Below are positions 41,052-50,115 of a stretch of 64,000 bases of DNA, in pieces. The stretch is from NCBI RefSeq assembly GCF_003946915.1, contig NZ_RPOC01000021.1, forward strand, positions 1-64,000, written 5' to 3'. A program made the position numbers and the translations under genes. Below the pieces are notes generated by a model. That model was not told the origin of the DNA. It did not search any database and saw only the letters and a list, made by a program, of their open reading frames with translations. This stretch comes from Flavobacterium ustbae. GTDB lineage: Bacteria > Bacteroidota > Bacteroidia > Flavobacteriales > Flavobacteriaceae. Position 1 is the stretch's first letter. The number at the start of each line of letters is the position of its first letter.

Positions 41052-41284
41052 AATCGTCTGCAATTTGAACAATTATGTCATTCAATAATTCTGATTAAGA
41101 TAAATAAGTAAAAACAGATTTTAATTAATCTGAAAAATTGAATGGCAAAACTCAGTGAAAAAATTCCGTAACCCAATAATTATACTTAAAGTTACGGAAT
41201 TTCTTGATGAAAAGTTCTGAGAGTAATGCTAAAAATTTGTGAATATTTTTCTCTTGTGAATGAAAATCGTAAAAGGTGAAATGT

Positions 41285-41494
41285 TTAGGATTTTCTTTTT
41301 ACTAAAGCATAAATTACATTGCAAAAAAACAAAAGCAATGCTATTAGAATCATTAAATGTTTCCACGAAATGATAAAATAAGTATCGTGAATATTGATAT
41401 CAAGCATTTCATCTCCTTTATAAAAGCCAAAACTCAACAGAAGGACAGCTAGCGCTAAAAATAAAAGATAAGATTTTCCTTTTATATAGTTCAT
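41285..41494 (-). CDS. Two-helix membrane protein with a cytochrome-oxidase-like HDTYF motif
   Basis: A 69-aa protein: helix YLLFLALAVLLLSFGFY, loop KGDEMLDINIHDTYFIISWK, helix HLMILIALLLFFCNVIYAL, basic tail. The loop D-I-N-I-H-D-T-Y-F-I-I resembles the helix VIII-IX region of heme-copper oxidase subunit I (D-x-x-x-H-D-T-Y-F-V-V). Helix spacing is compatible with that region, but the oxidase core is absent, so it is not an oxidase. Function unknown. It is 7 bases after the VOC gene's stop and likely co-transcribed. Confidence 0.65.
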   Translation of the reverse strand: MNYIKGKSYLLFLALAVLLLSFGFYKGDEMLDINIHDTYFIISWKHLMILIALLLFFCNVIYALVKRKS

Positions 41495-41501
41495 TCAAAA
41501 A

Positions 41502-41897
41502 TTACCCTTTTACTTCTGTACAAATCTCAATTAAAAATCCGTTTAAATCTCTTGCGTAGGCTACAATCTGTCCCCACGGTTTTTCTACAGGTCCTGAAAC
41601 GATAACGGCACCAAAAGAAGTAGCTTTCTGCAAAACTTCGGGTACATTTTCTGTTATAAAACCAATTTCTATAGCAAAAGGCTTATCTTCTAAACTACTT
41701 TCGATAAAACCTTCAGGCAGATTTTTTGCTGCTAATTTTTTAGAAGCAAAAGAAAGAGTTGTTTCTCCTGTAATCAATTCGCCATAATCATTTTCTGGTG
41801 AGACGAATTTTCTCGAAAATCCAAATGCGTTTTCATAAAACGAAATAGATTCTTCGACATTTTCTACGTATAAAATTGTATATCCAAACTTGACCAT
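41502..41897 (-). CDS. VOC-family protein
   Basis: A 131-aa glyoxalase-fold protein: FGYTILYVENVEESISFYENAFGF at the start and PWGQIVAYARDLNGFLIEICTE at the end, with a possible metal-ligand Glu. It resembles bleomycin-resistance-like and lactoylglutathione-lyase-like proteins, but the substrate is unknown. It is distinct from the VOC protein at 29895. Confidence 0.88.
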   Translation of the reverse strand: MVKFGYTILYVENVEESISFYENAFGFSRKFVSPENDYGELITGETTLSFASKKLAAKNLPEGFIESSLEDKPFAIEIGFITENVPEVLQKATSFGAVIVSGPVEKPWGQIVAYARDLNGFLIEICTEVKG

Positions 41898-41937
41898 ATT
41901 TTCTAATATTTAATGTGTGAAATAAATATAAGAAAAT

Positions 41938-42486
41938 TTAGCTGATTTCTAAAAGAACATTATATTTTTCTAAGCTTGCCAAATCTTCAATTGAATTGAT
42001 ATTGGCTAGCTTTTCGTGTTCTTCGACTTCTTTTCTAACTTCGATATGTTTTATTGCTTTTCTAAAACGGCGTATTTCTTGTAAATTAGACAAAATTAAT
42101 CCTGGAACTTGAACGCTTTTTCCTTCTTTGTCTTTGGCAACCATCGTAAAATAAGACGAATTACAATGTTTGATAACTCCTGTCTGGATATTTTCTGCTT
42201 CAACGCGAATTCCGACTACCATTGAGCTTCTTCCCACATAATTTACAGAAGCTTTCATAGTAACCAATTCTCCAACTTCGATAGGTTTAAGAAAATTGAC
42301 CGTATCTACAGAAGCAGTTACGCAATAATTACCGCTGAATTTTGATGCCGATGCAAATGCAATCTGATCTAATAACTGCAAAATATATCCTCCGTGTATT
42401 TTGCCACTAAAATTGGTATGCGAAGGCAGCATTAACTCTGATATACTCACTTTTGATGAAGAAACGGGCTTAAAATCTGTAGTCAT
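41938..42486 (-). CDS. Acyl-CoA thioesterase (hotdog fold)
   Basis: A 182-aa hotdog-fold thioesterase of the YciA/cytosolic acyl-CoA hydrolase type: LMLPSHTNFSGKIHGGYILQLLDQIAF carries the substrate Asn/Gly and the catalytic Asp, followed by VTASVDTVNFLKPIEVGELV and KHCNSSYFTMVA. It cleaves acyl-CoA to free acid and CoA in the cytoplasm. The C-terminus adds a charged helix. Confidence 0.92.
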   Translation of the reverse strand: MTTDFKPVSSSKVSISELMLPSHTNFSGKIHGGYILQLLDQIAFASASKFSGNYCVTASVDTVNFLKPIEVGELVTMKASVNYVGRSSMVVGIRVEAENIQTGVIKHCNSSYFTMVAKDKEGKSVQVPGLILSNLQEIRRFRKAIKHIEVRKEVEEHEKLANINSIEDLASLEKYNVLLEIS

Positions 42487-42514
42487 GTTTTTTGTTTTTT
42501 GGTGTGTGATTTTT

Positions 42515-42928
42515 AACCATATAAGTTATATAAGTTCATTTTTTAATTCAATACTAAACTTATAGGGTTTATTTTATTGATTCATTCTTTAACCATATAA
42601 GTTATATAAGAAATTTAAGTTTGAGTTAAATGAACTTATATAACTTACATGGTTTAATTTTTTTTTGTTTCTTTTTTAATCACATAAATCTATATGAGAA
42701 AATTTAAGTTTTGAATTAAATGAACTTATATAACTTATATGGTTTAATTTTTTTGATTCAATATTTTTTTGATTGGCTTTTTTAAACATAGAACTATGTG
42801 CTTTTATGCAAGTGAAACGCCTTTTTTCTCCAATCTCAATTTCTATGTTTCTATGTGTTTAAATTATTATTTTTCTACTTTCAGACTGAAGCAAAAACTT
42901 TGAATGAACTTATATAACTTATATGGTT
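42515..42928. repeat. Five copies of AACCATATAAGTTATATAAG in both orientations
   Basis: Forward copies start at 42515 and 42591; reverse copies are at 42635-42654 (one mismatch), 42725-42744 and 42909-42928. Each contains an internal AT-rich inverted repeat (TATAAGTTATATAAG). They fill the 448-base gap between rmuC and the thioesterase gene, with ACATAGAACTATGTG-type pairs near 42785-42860. No gene is present. Confidence 0.85.
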
Positions 42929-42934
42929 TAAATT

Positions 42935-44308
42935 TTAATTCAATAATTCATTTTCATCTGTGTTTATTGCCCTTGCAATGATAGCATCAGGAAGTGATTT
43001 TTTGGCCTTTGCTCCCATTTTTTTCAATCTTTCTACACTTGAAATTAGGTTTCCTTTTCCGTCTACCAATTTATTCATGGCACTTTCGTATTCTGTTTTG
43101 GTGTCTTTTATTTTATTTCCAATTCGGACTAAATCTGATACAAAACCTTCAAATTTATCGTATAACGCGCCCGCTTGTCTCGCAATCTCTAAGGCATTTT
43201 CCTGTTGTTTTTGATTGGTCCACATGCTGTCTATTGTTCGTAAAGTTGCCAAAAGCGTGCTCGGCGTTACAATTACAATATTTCGGTCAAAGGCTTTTGT
43301 GTACAAAGAAGGATCTTCGTTTAAAGCAATGGCAAAAGCAGGTTCCATAGGAATAAAAAGCAATACAAAATCTGGACTTTCCATTTGATACAGATCGTGA
43401 TAATTTTTACTGCCCAATTGCTCCACATGCCTTTTGATAGAAATAACATGTTCTTTAAGAAATTCTATTTTTAAAAGTTCTGACTCTTCGTTAACCCATT
43501 TTTCATACGCTGCCAGCGAAACTTTAGAATCGACAATCATTTTTTTGCCATCCGGAAGATTAATGATAACGTCTGGAAAAACGCGGTTTCCTTCTGCATT
43601 GGAAAAACTTTGCTGCACTTCGTATTCTCTCCCTTTTTCTAGTCCCGATTTTTCTAAAACACGTTCCAGAACCAATTCTCCCCAATTTCCCTGCATTTTA
43701 CTGTCGCCTTTTAATGCCTTTGTCAGATTTAAGGTTTCTTTGCTCATTTGCGCGTTCATTTCACTTAACCCAATAATCTGCTGACGAAGCGCCGCATGAT
43801 AATCGATACTCTCTTTATGAGTTTGTTCTACCTTTTGCTCAAACACTAGAATTTTATCCTGCAGAGGTGTCAGGATATTTTTCATATTAACCGTATTTTG
43901 TTCGGTAAACTTTGCCGATTTTTCTTCTAAGATTTTATTGGCAAGATTTTCAAATTCTTTGGTAAATTTTTCTTGAAGTTCACTAATTTCACTTTTCTGC
44001 TCTTTATGGCGTTCCCATAAATTTTCAAAATCGACTTCTTTTTTAGAAAGTTGAATTGCCAAACTGTCTTTTTCTGTTCGAATGTTTTCTTTCTCAACAT
44101 TATTGAACTGCAATTGTTTTTGAAAATTATTTTTTTCGTTTTCAAACTGTTCTTTCTGCAGCTGCAACTGGCCGTTTAATGCATTTAATCTTTCTTCTGA
44201 AATGGCTTTTTCAGACTGAAATTTGGATCCAGAAAGCATTCTGCCTACGTAGATACCCACAAAAAGCGCCACAACAAAACCTAATAAAAACGGTACATAT
44301 TCAGACAT
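42935..44308 (-). CDS. rmuC: RmuC-family DNA recombination protein
   Basis: A 457-aa protein: N-terminal transmembrane helix (MSEYVPFLLGFVVALFVGIY), a long coiled coil (about 35-180), and the RmuC nuclease-like domain: GNWGELVLERVLEKSGLEKG, FPDVIINLPDGKKMIVDSKVSLAAYE and FIPMEPAFAIALNED. RmuC limits inversions and is thought to act as a nuclease of the PD-(D/E)xK type. The start at MSEYV is preferred, since the upstream 23 codons are not conserved in style. Confidence 0.94.
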   Translation of the reverse strand: MSEYVPFLLGFVVALFVGIYVGRMLSGSKFQSEKAISEERLNALNGQLQLQKEQFENEKNNFQKQLQFNNVEKENIRTEKDSLAIQLSKKEVDFENLWERHKEQKSEISELQEKFTKEFENLANKILEEKSAKFTEQNTVNMKNILTPLQDKILVFEQKVEQTHKESIDYHAALRQQIIGLSEMNAQMSKETLNLTKALKGDSKMQGNWGELVLERVLEKSGLEKGREYEVQQSFSNAEGNRVFPDVIINLPDGKKMIVDSKVSLAAYEKWVNEESELLKIEFLKEHVISIKRHVEQLGSKNYHDLYQMESPDFVLLFIPMEPAFAIALNEDPSLYTKAFDRNIVIVTPSTLLATLRTIDSMWTNQKQQENALEIARQAGALYDKFEGFVSDLVRIGNKIKDTKTEYESAMNKLVDGKGNLISSVERLKKMGAKAKKSLPDAIIARAINTDENELLN

Positions 44309-44494
44309 AACTAAGTTTATTTTACGTAAAAGTACGCAATAATACGTAGTACTTAGTTTTAAAATTATAAATTTCACTAATTCATTCTTAATCCAAACTA
44401 AACCAACATTTTAATTTTTTTCAAAAAAAATAAAACGGCAACGCAACCATTCTTTTAAATCGCCATCTACAAAATATAAACCTATTAAATAATT

Positions 44495-45370
44495 ATGAAA
44501 AAAATAATACTTGGCTTATTTGTAGCCTTCGGATTCAGCGCCTGCTCGCTAAACGACGAAACTAACTATGTTGACTGTGGAGCAAATACAAATGTAAATT
44601 TTACAGGTTTCCCTTTTGCATGTAACTATACTGTAAAAAATATGCCAAATAATCCAGCATTGGCATTTATTGGATCACAGGAAAAAATGAACGAGTTTTT
44701 TTCAAAGCAGGCTAATAGCTGTCCTGTTGCGAGCGACCCTAACATTGATTTTACAAAACAATATTTAGTTGGAATTTTTGCTGGTGCCAAACCTACAACA
44801 GGTTATGACATCGTAATTAGCTCTATTGTTGAAAACAATTGTGAAATCATAGTGAATTATTATGAAAAAACACCGGCTACAGGCGAAAACGTATCTCAAA
44901 CCCCAACTTATCCTTATGATTTTGTTTTGATTCCAAAAACATCAAAAGGAATGATTTTTAACAAAACAAATGAAAATGCCGATAATATCGTTATTGGAAG
45001 TTTCGCTAGCAAATGTACTGGTGCTGACTGCCAAAAATTCTATCAGATTAACGATTACAACACTTTAAAATTCTTAAATGTTGCAATTGGGCAGTATGAT
45101 TTTAACCAGTACAAATACACTCCGACAATCAAAAGAGGCGAATATACCTTATTATTAAAAAGCGTTCCTGCTGAAATTATCGCTTTGAAAGGACAAACTA
45201 AAACGTATGGTTCTCCAGATGCTGAAGATCAAGGCGGAATTTATTTTGAGCTACGCCAAGGAGCAAGTGTTACTAGAGTTTATATAGACAATAAAGATAC
45301 TCCAGATCAAAGTGCCGAAATTAAACTTTTCAAAAAAGCAATTCAAGAAAAAATTACAAGTTTAAAATAA
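44495..45370 (+). CDS. Lipoprotein with PrcB-like C-terminal domain
   Basis: A 291-aa lipoprotein (lipobox GFSAC, then SLNDE). The middle (about 85-160), with FTKQYLVGIFAGAKPTTGYDI and YPYDFVLIPK, matches the PrcB C-terminal domain first seen in a spirochaete protease complex, where it may bind or inhibit proteases. Cys residues (CGANT, FACNY, CPVAS, NNCEI, CTGADC) suggest disulfides. It is first of five same-strand genes with an ECF sigma factor. Function unknown. Confidence 0.75.
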   Translation: MKKIILGLFVAFGFSACSLNDETNYVDCGANTNVNFTGFPFACNYTVKNMPNNPALAFIGSQEKMNEFFSKQANSCPVASDPNIDFTKQYLVGIFAGAKPTTGYDIVISSIVENNCEIIVNYYEKTPATGENVSQTPTYPYDFVLIPKTSKGMIFNKTNENADNIVIGSFASKCTGADCQKFYQINDYNTLKFLNVAIGQYDFNQYKYTPTIKRGEYTLLLKSVPAEIIALKGQTKTYGSPDAEDQGGIYFELRQGASVTRVYIDNKDTPDQSAEIKLFKKAIQEKITSLK

Positions 45371-45377
45371 TGCAATC

Positions 45378-45779
45378 ATGAAGAAACTCTTTTTCTCTCT
45401 TATTGCCTGTTTTCTTTTAACATCGATGATTTCTGTAAATGCTTCTAAGGAAAAAACGGAAGGATCGATAATCAATGCTTGGATTTGGAAAAAATCTATA
45501 GGAGGTCCTAGTAATCCTTACGTAACAACTCCAAAAACAATTGGTTTTACTAAGAAAATTGTCTTTACCGAAAACGGAAGGATTATTACTTATAAAAACA
45601 ATGTAGAAATAAGAAACAGCACTTATAAGATAGAAAAAGGCAAAGGATATTTTGACCAGTTAGAACATGATCTAATTACATTTGAAGGCAAAACTTATGT
45701 AATAGAAAAGCTTGACAATCAAAACCTAACGATTATAAGCAACAATCCAGATGGTGCTCAAACTATTTTTAAAAGATAG
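45378..45779 (+). CDS. Small secreted protein of unknown function
   Basis: A 133-aa protein with a signal peptide (1-22, ending SVNA). The rest looks like a small beta-barrel (WIWKKSIGGPSNPYVTTPKT, then alternating strands such as YVIEKLDNQNLTIIS), close in style to lipocalin-like proteins of Bacteroidota. It lies 7 bases after the PrcB-like lipoprotein gene and precedes the sigma factor. No family assigned. Confidence 0.68.
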   Translation: MKKLFFSLIACFLLTSMISVNASKEKTEGSIINAWIWKKSIGGPSNPYVTTPKTIGFTKKIVFTENGRIITYKNNVEIRNSTYKIEKGKGYFDQLEHDLITFEGKTYVIEKLDNQNLTIISNNPDGAQTIFKR

Positions 45780-45830
45780 TTTTGTAAGCTATTTAGAACT
45801 ATTTTTGCAAAATCAAATTTAAACCATTTC

Positions 45831-46382
45831 TTGAAAGACGAGTTAGAAAAATATATCAAACTGTGCATGAAAAATGACAGGGAGGGACAGCTGAAAATTT
45901 ATCAGCTGTTCTCTCCTGTTTTATATGGCATTTGTTTGAAGTATATGAAAAACGAAGATGATGCGAAAGATGTATTTCAAGAGGCCTTTGTAATTGCATT
46001 TCAGAAAATAAGCCAGTATAAATTTGAAGGAAGTTTTGAAGGTTGGCTGAAACGGATTTTTATAAATAAACTCATCGAAACTTTAAATAAAAAGAAAAAA
46101 GAGAGTTTCTTTTTAGATGTTTTTGATCCCGACACCGATTTTGTCGAAGAAGAAGAACTAGAAGCTATCCCGATAGAACAGGAAAAACTGCTAGAGTACA
46201 TTCGGGATTTACCAGATCAATATCGAACGGTTTTTAACTTGTATGTGTTCGAAAAAATGAAACACCGAGAAATTGCCGAACTACTAAAAATCTCCGAAGG
46301 AACATCCAAATCAAATTTAAACCGCGCTAAACATATATTACAAAAGCGAATTTTGAGCATAAAAAATTTTAAAACAGCATGA
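45831..46382 (+). CDS. ECF-type RNA polymerase sigma factor
   Basis: A 183-aa sigma-70 family protein. Region 2 (about 20-90): LYGICLKYMKNEDDAKDVFQEAFVIAF and FEGWLKRIFINKLIE. Region 4 (about 125-180): LPDQYRTVFNLYVFEKMKHREIAELLKISEGTSKSNLNRAK. No ATG precedes the conserved first helix; TTG at 45831 is the likely start, the next ATG (45867) would cut into it. It overlaps the next gene by 4 bases, whose N-terminus is the likely anti-sigma partner. Confidence 0.92.
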   Translation: MKDELEKYIKLCMKNDREGQLKIYQLFSPVLYGICLKYMKNEDDAKDVFQEAFVIAFQKISQYKFEGSFEGWLKRIFINKLIETLNKKKKESFFLDVFDPDTDFVEEEELEAIPIEQEKLLEYIRDLPDQYRTVFNLYVFEKMKHREIAELLKISEGTSKSNLNRAKHILQKRILSIKNFKTA

Positions 46383-48088
46383 AGAAGCAAAAAATAGAAG
46401 ATATTTTTTCATCAATGGAAGACTTTTCCACTGTTCCGCCACCGGAATTATGGAGTCAGATTGAAGAAAAATTAGACAAACCCAAAAAGAAGAAGAGAGT
46501 TGTTCTTTGGTGGTCGGCTGCTGCATGCTTATTATTAGGGTTGCTTCTACCTTCAATTTTACATTTTACTGGTTCGCCTGAAAATATCAATCTTAACAAT
46601 GGCAAACTAGAAAACAGTACTAATAGTGTTGTGCTTGACAAAAAAACAAGCGACTCTCCTGATAGCAAAAATGGAGGTCAAAATAAAAATAATTCCAAAG
46701 CAGCTGATTCTTTAAGTGAAAATTCTGCTATAAAAAATCAATTCAATACAGGATCAGGAATTCAAGTTGAAGAGACTGCTGTGGCGCATTCAAATTCTAC
46801 AAACAAAAACAATAAAAAAGATTATAAGTACAATGCTCCAAGTCCGGCCAATGCTCCGAACCAATCTGTTGCATTTCAGAATTCTGTTTCATTAGAAGAA
46901 AAATCTATTAATAAATCTTCTAAAAAATCTGTTTTAGAAAGTACAGCTAAATCCTCAAATAGCAAATCTTCTCATAAAGGAATTTCTGAAGAAAGAGTTG
47001 CGTTTGGCAAATCAAACAAATTTAATTCGAAAGCAGAAAAACAGCTTTCGAACTCTATCTTTGAGGAAAAATTGAATGCTAAAACGAACTCCAATATTGC
47101 TTTTAATAATGCAGCTTCAGATGCAAGCTCAAACATCTCGAAACAAAATACAGCCAAAGCAAAAGCTGTCTATGAAAATACTTCTGCAGAACTTGCCTAC
47201 AAAAGCGATTCTAAAGATAATTTGAAAAACAATTTAAAAACTAATATCAACAACGGCTTTAAAGATAATTCGAAGTTCGATAGCAATGCTTTAACCAAAG
47301 TTGATTCGGCACAGCTGGCAGAATTACAAAATTTAGAAAAAGGAATTTCGACCCCAGAAGCAGAAAAAGACAAGAAAGAGAAAAAGGATAAAAAAATTGA
47401 TCCTAAAGAAAGATGGAATCTTGCTGTTTTTGCTGGTGTTGCCAGTTCTGAAAACACTAAAAACGAAAAAACTTTAGGAAACGTAAACGATTCTAAACAA
47501 TCTAGCACTTATGGCGTTAAAACAAAGTATTACATTAATAAAAAATGGGCTGTAAGTTCTGGACTGAAATTTAATGAATTAGGTCAAAGTGTTGCCAATG
47601 TTTCTTATATAAATGCCAAAAACAATGCTCTTTTTGTTCCTGGCGCATCTGCTTTAACAAATGATGCGGCTCCAGTAGGAAATTCAGAATATCTTTTTGT
47701 TTCAAACAGTACCAAAGAAGCTTTGAAAAGCGATAATGTACAAAGCGGAAGTTTGGATCAAAGTTTAAGATATCTAGAAATGCCATTGGAAGTTTCTTAT
47801 TCTGTATTTAATAGAAATAAGGCCCGCATTAATTTAAATACAGGAGGTTTTGTCGGCAAACTAATTTCTAACAATGTAGCCTTAGATGGGCATTCTATTG
47901 GCGAAAACATTGATGCCAATAATTACGTTTATGGTTCTACCTTGAGCAGTACGGTTCAGTATCAAGTGTACAAAAAAACCAATGTTTTTGTTGAACCTGC
48001 TGTAAATTATTATATCAATCCGTTAAACAACCAGTCTTTCAACCAATTTCAATGGGGATTAAATTTTGGTTTAAATTTTTCTTTCTAA
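46379..48088 (+). CDS. Membrane-anchored anti-sigma-like protein with C-terminal outer-membrane barrel
   Basis: A 569-aa protein. Residues 1-40 are a cytoplasmic segment (EDIFSSMEDFSTVPPPELW, KLDKPKKKKR) like the short anti-sigma regions of Bacteroidota. One transmembrane helix follows (about 41-60). A Ser/Asn/Lys-rich linker with no fold runs about 65-335. The rest (345-569) is a beta-rich domain ending in FNFGLNFSF, an outer-membrane barrel end. The layout suggests one chain bridging both membranes and translationally coupled to its sigma factor. Alternatively the linker is cleaved. Confidence 0.75.
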   Translation: MKKQKIEDIFSSMEDFSTVPPPELWSQIEEKLDKPKKKKRVVLWWSAAACLLLGLLLPSILHFTGSPENINLNNGKLENSTNSVVLDKKTSDSPDSKNGGQNKNNSKAADSLSENSAIKNQFNTGSGIQVEETAVAHSNSTNKNNKKDYKYNAPSPANAPNQSVAFQNSVSLEEKSINKSSKKSVLESTAKSSNSKSSHKGISEERVAFGKSNKFNSKAEKQLSNSIFEEKLNAKTNSNIAFNNAASDASSNISKQNTAKAKAVYENTSAELAYKSDSKDNLKNNLKTNINNGFKDNSKFDSNALTKVDSAQLAELQNLEKGISTPEAEKDKKEKKDKKIDPKERWNLAVFAGVASSENTKNEKTLGNVNDSKQSSTYGVKTKYYINKKWAVSSGLKFNELGQSVANVSYINAKNNALFVPGASALTNDAAPVGNSEYLFVSNSTKEALKSDNVQSGSLDQSLRYLEMPLEVSYSVFNRNKARINLNTGGFVGKLISNNVALDGHSIGENIDANNYVYGSTLSSTVQYQVYKKTNVFVEPAVNYYINPLNNQSFNQFQWGLNFGLNFSF

Positions 48089-48133
48089 AATGAATTTGCA
48101 GTAATTTTCAGAAAAACTTTAGAGCTCCTTTTT

Positions 48134-48643
48134 ATGAGTATTAGTACCGCTTCATCTGATTTATTATTAAGCAAAGAAATCATTTTTGACAAAACCGAAT
48201 TACAACTCACTTCTCTGGAAAAAGAAGCCGAAAGTCAAGAATATAATGCCTTTCGTTTTGCTTTAAACAGCAAAAATATCTGTTATAGAGAAGCCAAAAT
48301 CACTCCAACCAAAATTGGACAATTTGTTACTTTATGGAAACGAAATCAGACGGGTATTATTGAGCCTTTTGATTACGCTGACGATATTGATTTTGTTATA
48401 GTGAATATTCGAAAAGATGAAAATTGGGGACAATTTATTTTTCCGAAGAAAACAGCATTAGAAAAAGGTATTTTTTCTACTCCAAATAAAGAAGGAATTA
48501 GAGCCACGAGAGTTTATCCGCCGTGGGATGAAACTGTTAGCAAACAAGCACAAAAAACTCAGAAATGGCAACTAGAACATTTCTTTCTTTTAACTAATCA
48601 TAACGATATTGATTTAGAAGGGTTCAAAAAAATATTTGCATAA
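48134..48643 (+). CDS. MepB-family protein
   Basis: A 169-aa cytoplasmic protein with the MepB pattern: YNAFRFALNSKNICYREAKITPTKIGQFVTLWKR, then DIDFVIVNIRKDENWGQFIFPKKTALEKGI and FSTPNKEGIRATRVYPPWDE. MepB takes its name from the staphylococcal mepRAB multidrug locus, where its function is unknown; no MepA pump is nearby here. It converges with the SDR gene through a shared hairpin. Confidence 0.85.
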   Translation: MSISTASSDLLLSKEIIFDKTELQLTSLEKEAESQEYNAFRFALNSKNICYREAKITPTKIGQFVTLWKRNQTGIIEPFDYADDIDFVIVNIRKDENWGQFIFPKKTALEKGIFSTPNKEGIRATRVYPPWDETVSKQAQKTQKWQLEHFFLLTNHNDIDLEGFKKIFA

Positions 48644-48647
48644 AAAA

Positions 48648-48671
48648 AGCAGTAAACTTTTGCTTACTGCT
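48648..48671. terminator. Bidirectional terminator between mepB-like and SDR genes
   Basis: AGCAGTAA / TTACTGCT stem with an 8-base loop, in a convergent gap, with an A run on the left. Confidence 0.65.
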
Positions 48672-48704
48672 CTTCCAACTGTTATGTTATTTACTCTAAA
48701 AATC

Positions 48705-49457
48705 CTAAACTGCTGTATAACCTCCATCGGCTATTATATAACTTCCTGTGGTGAAAGAAGATTTTTCAGAACTTAGAAATGTTACCAGCTCGGCAATTTC
48801 TTCTGCTGTTCCTAAACGGTTCATGGCAGATTTTGAAGCCACGGCCTGCATCATATCTTTATTCAAATTATCTTTTAAAAGTGCTGTTTCAATATAACCT
48901 GGTCCAACAGCATTGCATCGAATGTTTTTCTGTGCATATTCTACCGCTATATTTTTTGTCAAACCAACAACAGCATGCTTAGAAGCTGTATACGCTGGGC
49001 TAAGCGGTGCAGCAACTTGTCCGTGAATCGAAGCGATATTTACGATGCTTCCGCCGCCGTTTTTCTCCATTTGTTCTAATTGGTAACGACACGCATAGAA
49101 AACACCGTTTAAATTAAGAGCAATTACTTTATCCCAAGCCTCAGGCTCGTATTCTCCTGTTGGCTTTGCCGGGCCTCCCATTCCTGCATTGTTGCAAGCA
49201 ATATCCAATCGGCCGTATTTTGAAACTGTAACTTCAACCATATGTTTATTGTCAATGGCACTCGACGAATCTCCTTTTACAAAAAAAGCTTCTCCGCCCT
49301 TTTCTTTTATTGTTTTTACGGTTTCTTCACCGTGCTCTACATTTATATCAGATACTACTACTTTTGCTCCTTCTCGAGCGTATGCTTCTGCTACTGCACG
49401 ACCGATTCCTGATCCACCGCCAGATACAAAAGCTACTTTATTTTCTAAAAGTGCCAT
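48705..49457 (-). CDS. Short-chain dehydrogenase/reductase
   Basis: A 250-aa classical SDR: cofactor motif VSGGGSGIGRAVAEAYAREG, the NNAG motif, catalytic Ser in IVNIASIHG, YTASK with Tyr and Lys, and the C-terminal GPGYIET plus SYIIADGGYTAV. Asp after beta-2 (VVVSDINVEH) points to NAD(H). It oxidises or reduces an alcohol/ketone of unknown identity; glucose-1-dehydrogenase-like labels are common for such proteins without proof. Confidence 0.93.
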   Translation of the reverse strand: MALLENKVAFVSGGGSGIGRAVAEAYAREGAKVVVSDINVEHGEETVKTIKEKGGEAFFVKGDSSSAIDNKHMVEVTVSKYGRLDIACNNAGMGGPAKPTGEYEPEAWDKVIALNLNGVFYACRYQLEQMEKNGGGSIVNIASIHGQVAAPLSPAYTASKHAVVGLTKNIAVEYAQKNIRCNAVGPGYIETALLKDNLNKDMMQAVASKSAMNRLGTAEEIAELVTFLSSEKSSFTTGSYIIADGGYTAV

Positions 49458-49611
49458 TTTATTATATTTTTAAATTGATTCCTCTAATTTACGAAGATCT
49501 ACAGCGATACAGAAGCTTTAAAAAGAGTTTACAATAACATTAACGCTTACCGCTAATGTTATGTTATTTGACACTAAATTGACTCGATTTTGCTTAAAAT
49601 TTTGTATTGTA

Positions 49612-50001
49612 TTATTCCTCATCATCCAATTTCATGTTTCCACGATCCTTATGATTATCCGGATGCGAATTTGGGTATCGATTTGGTGTTATATCAGAAT
49701 TATGATCTTTGTTTTCTACCGTTTTTTCCGCCTCTTTTTCTGTCGCAACGCCGCGATTTGAATTCGGATTATCTTTGGAAACCTTTGGTATTTTTTTCGG
49801 AATGTCTTCGTTTTCGTTTCTAGCTCTTTCGACAATTTTTTTATTGCCATCAGAATCGGTAACCATTTCTCTATTTAATTTCGGATCCTTCAAATCATCA
49901 TCATGAGAAACATTTGTTCCTTTTTCATCGATATTTTTTTGAGTTCCGTTTATCTTTTTTGTTCCTAAATTATTATTTTCCATGACAATATCGTTTTTCA
50001 T
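49612..50001 (-). CDS. Hydrophilic, probably disordered protein
   Basis: About 129 aa if started at MKNDIVMENNN (an internal Met six codons later is also possible). No hydrophobic core. It is rich in Asn, Asp, Glu and Lys (for example VERARNENEDIPKKIPKVSK and SDITPNRYPNSHPDNHKDRG). The frame extends further upstream, but that part is a run of hydrophobic residues out of style with the rest. It resembles the acidic protein at 23046 in composition. 49458-49611 shows no feature. Confidence 0.6.
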   Translation of the reverse strand: MKNDIVMENNNLGTKKINGTQKNIDEKGTNVSHDDDLKDPKLNREMVTDSDGNKKIVERARNENEDIPKKIPKVSKDNPNSNRGVATEKEAEKTVENKDHNSDITPNRYPNSHPDNHKDRGNMKLDDEE

Positions 50002-50115
50002 TAGTATTATAATATTACGAATTCTTAGGCTGAAAAATAAGTCATTTAACATTGCTTTGGCTTAATAATGTAATTTTCTTACATAAATTAGCAGTGAATT
50101 TAGTAAGCTATAATC

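Noticed and set aside
42515..42928. CRISPR or attachment-site cluster
   Set aside because: Copies occur in both orientations at irregular spacing, with no cas genes or integrase nearby.
43927..44145. Lys-rich minus-strand frame inside rmuC
   Set aside because: It is out of frame with the coiled coil of RmuC and has no homologue-like features.
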